The position numbers and the translations under genes were made by a program. Positions 58,901 to 64,000 of a stretch of DNA of 64,000 nucleotides are shown piece by piece; positions within the stretch are counted from its first letter, which is position 1, and each line of letters begins with the position of its first letter. The notes under the pieces are model-generated. The model had not been told where the DNA came from. It made no database searches and worked only from the letters and a program-made list of their open reading frames with translations. The stretch spans positions 45,523 through 109,522 of the forward strand of contig NZ_JBHMIM010000019.1 of the NCBI RefSeq assembly GCF_048060115.1, read 5' to 3'. Source of the DNA: Micromonospora_E sp048060115. GTDB taxonomy: Bacteria > Actinomycetota > Actinomycetes > Mycobacteriales > Micromonosporaceae.

Positions 58901-59356
58901 ATGCCACCCCTCGAGGAGTTCCTCCAAAACCAACAACGTCTCATCAACGAATTCGGCTGGGCAGTGACCGCCGTACTACCCGATCTCGGGGAGAGCGGCT
59001 CCACGTTCGCCTACACCGTCGGCCTGACCGAGCATGATTTCCCTGAGTTGGTCATCGCCGGCCTCGACCCGCTCATCGCCCAGGCATTGCTGAACGACAT
59101 GGCCGGACGCGTCTACTCCCGGGCCGAGCGGTTCACCCACGGCCAACGCGTCGCCGACCTGCTCGTCGGCTACGACGCGATCATCGTCGAGGGGCCCGCC
59201 ACCGACGCGCTGCTTCCCGGTGCGGCCCACGCCCGGTACGGCAAGGATCGCGTGCGCCTGCAGCAGATCGTGTGGCCGGACCCGCGCTCCCGGTTCCCGT
59301 GGGACGACGGCTACGAATACCCCGCTCACGTACAACCGCTGCTGGGACGCCCGTAA
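58901..59356 (+). CDS. DUF4262 domain protein
   Basis: A 151-residue DUF4262 protein. Landmarks are G-W-A-V-T-A-V near residue 20, F-A-Y-T-V-G-L-T-E-H-D-F-P-E-L-V-I-A-G-L near 36-55, and the terminal Q-I-V-W-P-D-P-R-S-R-F-P-W-D-D-G-Y. The family is small, widespread in actinobacteria and their mobile DNA, and without a known activity. AAGAAAGGA precedes the ATG. The next gene begins within five bases of the stop. Confidence 0.85.
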   Translation: MPPLEEFLQNQQRLINEFGWAVTAVLPDLGESGSTFAYTVGLTEHDFPELVIAGLDPLIAQALLNDMAGRVYSRAERFTHGQRVADLLVGYDAIIVEGPATDALLPGAAHARYGKDRVRLQQIVWPDPRSRFPWDDGYEYPAHVQPLLGRP

Positions 59357-59360
59357 CCCG

Positions 59361-59711
59361 ATGAGCGGCATCACGGGAGCCATCAACGACCTGGCGCTGG
59401 AAGTTGGCGCGACCGTCAACTGGACCGCGTTGCACAACAATCTGCTATCCCCGGCCGTGACCGCGCTCATCAGCGCCGCCGCGACCGTCGAGTTCAACAC
59501 CGGCCTGATACAGAAGCATCAGCAAGACCTCAATCACATGCTTGACGCGGCGAAAGTCAACGGCGGCGTCCCCGAGGACCTACTGCTCGTCGCCGGCGCA
59601 CTGGCGGACATGTCCCTGACCCTCCTCGACGAGCGACAAGCAGCCGTCGATCGAGTACGGACGCTCGTCATTCCGCTCGCCGAACTCGGGGTGCTGGAAA
59701 CGCCCGTGTGA
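59361..59711 (+). CDS. Small helical hypothetical protein
   Basis: A 116-residue all-helical protein (A-V-T-A-L-I-S-A-A-A-T-V-E-F, then D-M-S-L-T-L-L-D-E-R-Q-A-A-V-D-R-V-R-T-L). It starts four bases after the DUF4262 stop, so the two are probably co-expressed. No family is recognised. Confidence 0.55.
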   Translation: MSGITGAINDLALEVGATVNWTALHNNLLSPAVTALISAAATVEFNTGLIQKHQQDLNHMLDAAKVNGGVPEDLLLVAGALADMSLTLLDERQAAVDRVRTLVIPLAELGVLETPV

Positions 59712-59885
59712 CGGGCGGGGCGCGAAACGGCACCGCTCTCTAACGGCGACGCCGTCGCTGTCCTCGCCGCGTTCACTACGAACCCGGGTGTCGCTGTGGG
59801 AGACAGCGACGCGATTCGCCTGGCCCCACGCCCCGCGCATGGGGCTTTGTTGTGCCCAAGAATCGACACAGGAGCGTTACTTTCC

Positions 59886-60335
59886 ATGCCCAGTCACACC
59901 TTCGGCAAGGATGACCTTGTCGTCATCAGCCCGGTTTTCGCTCGCCCTGGCGAGGAGAACGTCGTGTATCGCGTGGTCGAGGTTCACCGAGTGAACCTCG
60001 ACGCCGCTCCCGTCAGCGGCGGGCGTCCCATCCGGGCACCCAAGGACATGTTTGAGCCCACGCCGGAGACCACCGCCGCTGCCGAACAGCCGGACGGCAC
60101 GCATCCGGCCCCAGCCAACCCGGTCACCCTGTGGGCCGGCAGTGTCGTCACGGTCGCCGGGCCACGGTGGACAGGGCAGGCTGGCCAGCTCTACGTCGTC
60201 CTGCGGACGAGCGGCGACAAGGTCTCCCTGGTCAAGCTCGGCGGCGACAACGGCCGCTACTGGCGTGGTGTCCACCGAAGCTTCTGCACCCTCGTCGACC
60301 CGAGCCTCATCACCATGTCCCCGGCAACTCAGTAG
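59886..60335 (+). CDS. Hypothetical protein with two barrel-like segments
   Basis: A 149-residue strand-rich protein. Both halves look like small beta-barrels: K-D-D-L-V-V-I-S-P-V-F near residue 8, and A-G-S-V-V-T-V-A-G-P-R-W-T-G-Q-A-G-Q-L-Y-V-V-L-R near 84, separated by a disordered Thr/Glu/Pro linker. KOW- or SH3-like folds are possible. Its role is unknown. Confidence 0.55.
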   Translation: MPSHTFGKDDLVVISPVFARPGEENVVYRVVEVHRVNLDAAPVSGGRPIRAPKDMFEPTPETTAAAEQPDGTHPAPANPVTLWAGSVVTVAGPRWTGQAGQLYVVLRTSGDKVSLVKLGGDNGRYWRGVHRSFCTLVDPSLITMSPATQ

Positions 60336-60476
60336 CCGGGCGCCGGCGCGTCAACCTCGGTGGCTAATCCGCGCCGCCGGCCCGCCGGTCTGCCGCCAGC
60401 CCACCGGTAGGCGACAGCGCACTCCGGCAGCCCGCTGCCGAGGTTTTCAGGTCAATCCAGCTCCAATCATTCGCAT

Positions 60477-60536
60477 GCGGCGCCCCGAAGGCTGGCCCAC
60501 CCACCACTGGGCGGGCTCGCCTTCGTGGGCGCCGCT
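60477..60536 (+). terminator. Extended imperfect hairpin
   Basis: GCGGCGCCC-CGAAGGC on the left pairs with GCCTTCG-TGGGCGCCGC on the right with one bulge, and an inner GCCC/GGGC extends it. It lies 22 bases before the next ATG and resembles the other pre-gene hairpins of this arm. Confidence 0.5.
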
Positions 60537-60558
60537 GCCTCTTCGCTGGGAGAAATCC

Positions 60559-61209
60559 ATGCCTCCGTCGAAAAGCCCTCTCGTCCGGGTGGCCGCTCAG
60601 TTCGGCTACGACCTCGACGAAACCTCGCTCCTCACCGACCCGGGCGTCCCCGCGACCGACACACAGGCCGCCCGGCTGTGCGCGGTCCTGATCGAACAGG
60701 CCAGCTACATCAACGACCCCGGCCTGCGCTACACCATCAGCCAGGACCCGGACTACGTGCACGGCATCGTCGCGGACGCTGCTACCGCGATCGAGCGCGC
60801 CTACCGGGCCGTCGCCGTGCTCCTGTCCACCGCGGTCAGCACCGGTGCCGCGCGGCTGCTCACCCCAGGCGGCAGTCGCGCCGCGGTCGCGTCGCCCTGG
60901 CGTCCCGGCGTGGTCCGAATCGCCGGCGCCCACGGCGGGCCCTACCCCTGCCAGATCTGGCAGGCGGGCTGGAACGGCTGGGCCCGGCCCCGCTTCACCC
61001 GTGACATCGTCGCCCGGCTGATGGCCGACCTGGACGAGGACTGGCACCGCAGCGGGCAGCACCCCGACTCCCTCGCCGGACAGCTGCTCGAGGACGGCAA
61101 CGTGCTCCTGTTCCACGACGAGGGCGTCCAGGAGGTCATCCACCCGGACGACGACGACATGTTCGCCGTTGGCGCCGGTACGTGGACGTGGGAGGAGTGG
61201 CCGGAGTAG
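60559..61209 (+). CDS. Hypothetical protein
   Basis: A 216-residue acidic protein. The N-terminal half is helical (V-R-V-A-A-Q-F-G-Y-D-L-D-E-T, then A-A-R-L-C-A-V-L-I-E-Q-A-S-Y). The C-terminal part reads I-V-A-R-L-M-A-D-L-D-E-D-W and ends V-G-A-G-T-W-T-W-E-E-W. This Trp-rich ending is similar in style to the ending of the protein at 54363, Y-A-V-G-A-Y-Q-W-R-W. GGGAGAAA precedes the ATG. No family is recognised. Confidence 0.6.
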   Translation: MPPSKSPLVRVAAQFGYDLDETSLLTDPGVPATDTQAARLCAVLIEQASYINDPGLRYTISQDPDYVHGIVADAATAIERAYRAVAVLLSTAVSTGAARLLTPGGSRAAVASPWRPGVVRIAGAHGGPYPCQIWQAGWNGWARPRFTRDIVARLMADLDEDWHRSGQHPDSLAGQLLEDGNVLLFHDEGVQEVIHPDDDDMFAVGAGTWTWEEWPE

Positions 61210-61345
61210 AACCCGGCCCGCCACCCGGCCCGGCGCGCCCCGGGCCGTACTGGCCCGCCTGGGCGAGGCCCGGTACCGCGGGCCGGCACGGCCAAGGCGC
61301 GAGCCGAGCCCTAAAGCAATTCCTCTACCCCAGAAAGGAGGCGAG

Positions 61346-61621
61346 ATGCTCAGAATCCTCGCTGTATCCGTCCGAGGGCATCGGTATCTGGAGGGAAACC
61401 CGAGCGTTCACCCCATCAGTGAGGTATCCGCCGGTACAGGGACCCTGTTCCCTAGCCTCACCGCAGCGCAACACCACGTGCAGCGCGAGTACCGCACCCT
61501 GTCGGTGTTCTGGCGCGTCGAGATCATCGACGAGCGTGGTCAGATCGTATCGCGCGGCACGCGTGACGGCCTCAACGGCACCGGCAACCGCTGGGGTGTG
61601 GCAGACCACGTAAAGCCGTGA
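61346..61621 (+). CDS. Small hypothetical protein
   Basis: A 91-residue protein with a strong AAAGGAGG site before the ATG. It has a strand-rich pattern (I-L-A-V-S-V-R-G-H-R-Y-L-E-G-N, V-F-W-R-V-E-I-I-D-E-R-G-Q-I-V-S-R-G). The G-C bias is weaker than in neighbours. No family is recognised. Confidence 0.6.
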   Translation: MLRILAVSVRGHRYLEGNPSVHPISEVSAGTGTLFPSLTAAQHHVQREYRTLSVFWRVEIIDERGQIVSRGTRDGLNGTGNRWGVADHVKP

Positions 61622-61810
61622 CCGGCGCACCCACGCCACCCGATCCCGGCTCCGCTCGACGTCCGGACACTCCGGCGAGCGGCACCAGCTCCACCCGTTC
61701 CCGCGGCGTCATCCGTAGCTGACCGACGCCCCGCTTTCGGCACCGCCACCGGTTGTCCGCCCCGCCTCGTGACGGCGGTTCGGCGCGGCACCAACCCCAA
61801 TTCCCGACCG

Positions 61811-61843
61811 GGAGGTGGCCACGCCGGAGGCGTGGCCACCTCC
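61811..61843 (+). terminator. Perfect 15-bp hairpin before the ATPase gene
   Basis: GGAGGTGGCCACGCC and GGCGTGGCCACCTCC pair perfectly around GGA and are followed by TGTCCCTTTT. It is a convincing intrinsic terminator, placed 27 bases before the next ATG. Confidence 0.7.
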
Positions 61844-61870
61844 TGTCCCTTTTCTCAGGAGGAACAACGG

Positions 61871-63127
61871 ATGGACTCTCCACCCACACCAGCGCACCAC
61901 AGCCCCGACCGCGACTTGATCAGCGAGAGCGGCAACGGTAGTCGTGTCTGCGCCGCACCGATCGACGGCGTCAGGGGACCGGCGATGACGACACCGACAG
62001 CGGGTGCGCCCGCCACACCTGCCGGCGCGGCCGGGATCAACGCGGTCAGCGGGCTGCCGAGGCTACGCGCCGGCGAGCTGCAGAACCAGGTCCTCGCGGT
62101 CCTGGCCAGCGCCGGCGTCGCCCTGGACGTCGGCGACATCGCCGGGGTCCTCGCCGGACGGTCCTCTGGCGCGATCGGTCAGGCGTGTGACCGGCTCGTC
62201 GCGCGCGGCCACGTCGAACTCCTGCCAAGCTCGCCCAAGCAGTACCGCATCACCTTGGCCGGGCTGACGGAGCACCGGGCGAACCCGACGCCGATACCGC
62301 CCGCACCGCAAAGCACCACCGCTCGACCCGCGTCCCCGGCCCGGCCGGCCGCCCCAGCCCCACGCCCGGCGGCATCCACCAACCCCACACAGCCGGCGGC
62401 TGCGATTCCGCGGCCCGCGGCACCGGCGGCGCCCGCGCCGAAGAAGCCGACCACGGGGCCGGTGCGGCGCCCGAACGGGCAGCTGTACTACCCGCGGCTG
62501 CTGGCCAAGCGCCCCGACGTCGACGTACTGCGAGACCTCCGCGACGCCGACGTGCCCGTGCTGCTGTACGGGCCGCCCGGCACCGGCAAGACCTCGCTGA
62601 TCGAGGCCGCGTTCGGCACCGACCTGTACACGGTGCCCGGCGACGGCGACACCACGGTCGGCGACATCGTCGGGGACTACGTGCCCACCGACAGCGGCGG
62701 CTACGAGTTCGTGCCGGGCCCGCTGCCCCGGGCGATGGAAGCCGGCGGGGTGCTGTTCATTGACGACGCCACCCTGATCCAGCCGAAGGTCCTCGCCGTG
62801 GTCTACCCGGCCATGGACGGCCGACGGCAGATCATTCTCAAGGCCGCCGCCGGCCGGGTCGTCACCGCCGCCCCCGGCTTCTACGTCGTCGCCGGCCACA
62901 ACCCCGGCGTGCACGGCGCCGTGTTGACCGAGGCCCTCTCCTCGCGGTTCTCCACCCAGGTCAAGGTCTCCTCCGACTACGACCTGGCCGCCGCGCTCGG
63001 CGTCGACTCCCGGATGGTCCGCGCCGCCCGCAACCTCGCCACCCAGTACGACAGCGGCGAGATCGGCTGGGCCCCGCAGCTGCGCGAACTGCTCGCCTTC
63101 AAACGGATCACCGACGTCTGGGGTTGA
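61871..63127 (+). CDS. MoxR-type AAA ATPase, probably 3'-truncated
   Basis: A 418-residue protein. Residues 60-130 form a winged helix (L-Q-N-Q-V-L-A-V-L-A-S-A-G-V-A-L-D-V-G-D-I-A-G-V-L), followed by a Pro/Ala linker and an AAA+ core. The core has Walker A Y-G-P-P-G-T-G-K-T-S near 235, Walker B G-V-L-F-I-D-D-A near 295, and G-H-N-P near 340. It resembles MoxR/CbbQ ATPases, which remodel partner proteins. The chain ends in F-K-R-I-T-D-V-W-G at the left end of an IS3 element, so the normal C-terminus is probably lost. AGGAGGAA precedes the ATG. Confidence 0.82.
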   Translation: MDSPPTPAHHSPDRDLISESGNGSRVCAAPIDGVRGPAMTTPTAGAPATPAGAAGINAVSGLPRLRAGELQNQVLAVLASAGVALDVGDIAGVLAGRSSGAIGQACDRLVARGHVELLPSSPKQYRITLAGLTEHRANPTPIPPAPQSTTARPASPARPAAPAPRPAASTNPTQPAAAIPRPAAPAAPAPKKPTTGPVRRPNGQLYYPRLLAKRPDVDVLRDLRDADVPVLLYGPPGTGKTSLIEAAFGTDLYTVPGDGDTTVGDIVGDYVPTDSGGYEFVPGPLPRAMEAGGVLFIDDATLIQPKVLAVVYPAMDGRRQIILKAAAGRVVTAAPGFYVVAGHNPGVHGAVLTEALSSRFSTQVKVSSDYDLAAALGVDSRMVRAARNLATQYDSGEIGWAPQLRELLAFKRITDVWG

Positions 63128-64000
63128 CCCGGTTTGACGGACAGGGTCGGTAAGTTGATCTCACGCTACCTTGCTGGCTGGCCTGCGGGAATAGGCCGTC
63201 GCCTCATACTCGGCCGGACTCATGTAGTCCAAGGTGGAATGGCGGCGGCGGGTGTTGTACCACCCCTCGATCCACTCGAAGATCGCCGCACGGGCGGCGG
63301 CCCGGGTCGGCCACGCCCTCCGGTCGAGCAGTTCGGTCTTGATCGTGGCGAAGAACGACTCCGCGACGGCGTTGTCCCAGCACTGACCCCGCCCACCGAC
63401 CGACAACCGCACCCCGTTGCGGTCGGCGAGCCGGGCGTACTGCGCACTCGTGTACTGGCAACCCCTGTCGCTGTGGAAGATCACCGGCCCGGTCGGGCGT
63501 CGGACGGCGATCGCGTTGGACAATGCCTGAGCGGGCAGATCGGTCCGTAGGTGGTCGGCGGTAGCCCAGCCCACCACCCGGCGTGACGCGATGTCGATGA
63601 CGGTGGCGAGGTACAGCCAGCCCTCCCACGTGTGGATGTAGGTGATGTCGCCGCACCAGCGGGTGTCGACCCGGCCGGCGGCGACGTCGAAGTCCCGACG
63701 GATCAGGTCCGCCGACAACGCCGCACCCGGGTCGGGCACGGTCGTGGTCCGCCACCGCTTCGGCATCCGACCACACAACCCGGCGTCCCGCATCAGCCGG
63801 GCGACCCGCTTGCCGGAGTGCCGCCGCCCCTGGGCGGCGAGTTCGGCCCGGACCCGGGGCGCGCCGTAGGTGCCGGCCGAGTCGGCGTGGATATCCGCGA
63901 TGCGGGCGGTCAGGTCGACGTCGTCGCGTTCCCGCCGCGACGGCCCGGCACGGTGCTGGTAGTAGGCGGACCGGGAGACCTCCAGCAGCTCACAGGAACG
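63125..64000 (-). mobile_element. IS3-family insertion sequence, partial
   Basis: The orfB-type transposase at 63161-64000 and the segment before it (63125-63160, starting TGACCCGGTTTGACGG) look like an IS3-family left end. IS3 ends begin with TG, and the sequence starts exactly where the ATPase frame closes. The right end lies outside the window. Confidence 0.7.
63161..64000 (-). CDS. IS3-family transposase orfB, partial at the window end
   Basis: The minus-strand frame runs off the right edge; 279 residues are visible. The first part contains the HTH_21-like region (R-S-A-Y-Y-Q-H, G-T-Y-G-A-P-R-V-R-A-E-L). The rve integrase core follows: W-C-G-D-I-T-Y-I-H-T, H-S-D-R-G-C-Q-Y-T-S and N-A-V-A-E-S-F-F-A-T-I-K-T-E, giving the D-D-E catalytic set. 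The C-terminus ends R-R-H-S-T-L-D-Y-M-S-P. The stop is at 63161-63163. OrfA is beyond the window. Confidence 0.92.
   Translation of the reverse strand, partial: RSCELLEVSRSAYYQHRAGPSRRERDDVDLTARIADIHADSAGTYGAPRVRAELAAQGRRHSGKRVARLMRDAGLCGRMPKRWRTTTVPDPGAALSADLIRRDFDVAAGRVDTRWCGDITYIHTWEGWLYLATVIDIASRRVVGWATADHLRTDLPAQALSNAIAVRRPTGPVIFHSDRGCQYTSAQYARLADRNGVRLSVGGRGQCWDNAVAESFFATIKTELLDRRAWPTRAAARAAIFEWIEGWYNTRRRHSTLDYMSPAEYEATAYSRRPASKVA

Overview
The window is GC-rich DNA with strongly C/G-biased third codon positions, frequent GTG/TTG starts and ATGA/GTGA gene overlaps. The families present (DUF574-type methyltransferase, GPP34 protein, Replic_Relax relaxation protein, Lsr2, Imm1 immunity protein) point to an actinomycete, probably Micromonosporaceae; that family assignment is inference.

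Left arm (1-19.3 kb): host or older accessory DNA. It holds a GNAT fragment and a creatininase, an XRE-regulator remnant, a GPP34 protein, and a tight permease/acetyltransferase/DUF574 methyltransferase run. Next come two phage-type proteins, an endonuclease/exonuclease/phosphatase-fold enzyme, a lipoprotein and an orphan Imm1-like protein. A tRNA-Lys(TTT), an IS110-family element with structured flanks, an ankyrin-repeat protein, an HxlR regulator divergent from an MBL-fold hydrolase plus alpha/beta-hydrolase pair, and a uridine-kinase-like gene follow. A perfect 60-bp palindrome lies just before the next region.

Mobile element (about 19.6 kb to beyond 63 kb): this looks like an integrative and conjugative element. 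It opens with a tyrosine integrase and excisionase. A DNA-modification and recombination block follows: a frameshifted C5-methylase, a PAPS-reductase-family protein, a recombinase-XRE-zinc-finger-recombinase trio, a NADAR-domain protein, a DNA methyltransferase and a methyltransferase-like partner. A sigma-like regulator sits between long inverted repeats and many TGTCAG/CTGACA boxes. The transfer genes are pilin, TrbL/VirB6, PrgI/VirB3, VirB4, a VirD4-type coupling protein and a replication-relaxation protein.

The cargo arm (40.8-63.1 kb) is mostly small co-oriented genes, many preceded by a GC-rich hairpin. Recognisable members are an FAD monooxygenase, an Lsr2-like nucleoid protein, a two-wing HTH protein, a GGDEF protein, a lytic-transglycosylase/M23 cell-wall hydrolase, an N6-methylase-like protein without NPPY, a DUF4262 protein and a MoxR-type ATPase. 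Reading frames are broken near 22.68, 47.06 and 47.2-47.5 kb. A foreign segment interrupts the arm at 52.3-53.8 kb, and an IS3-family element ends the window and appears to truncate the ATPase.

How the parts may work together: integrase and Xis move the element, and the sigma-like protein and repeat boxes probably control transfer and replication genes. The T4SS core, coupling protein and cell-wall hydrolase carry DNA out. The methylase/PAPS/NADAR cluster could protect or mark the element's DNA. The last two statements are inference.
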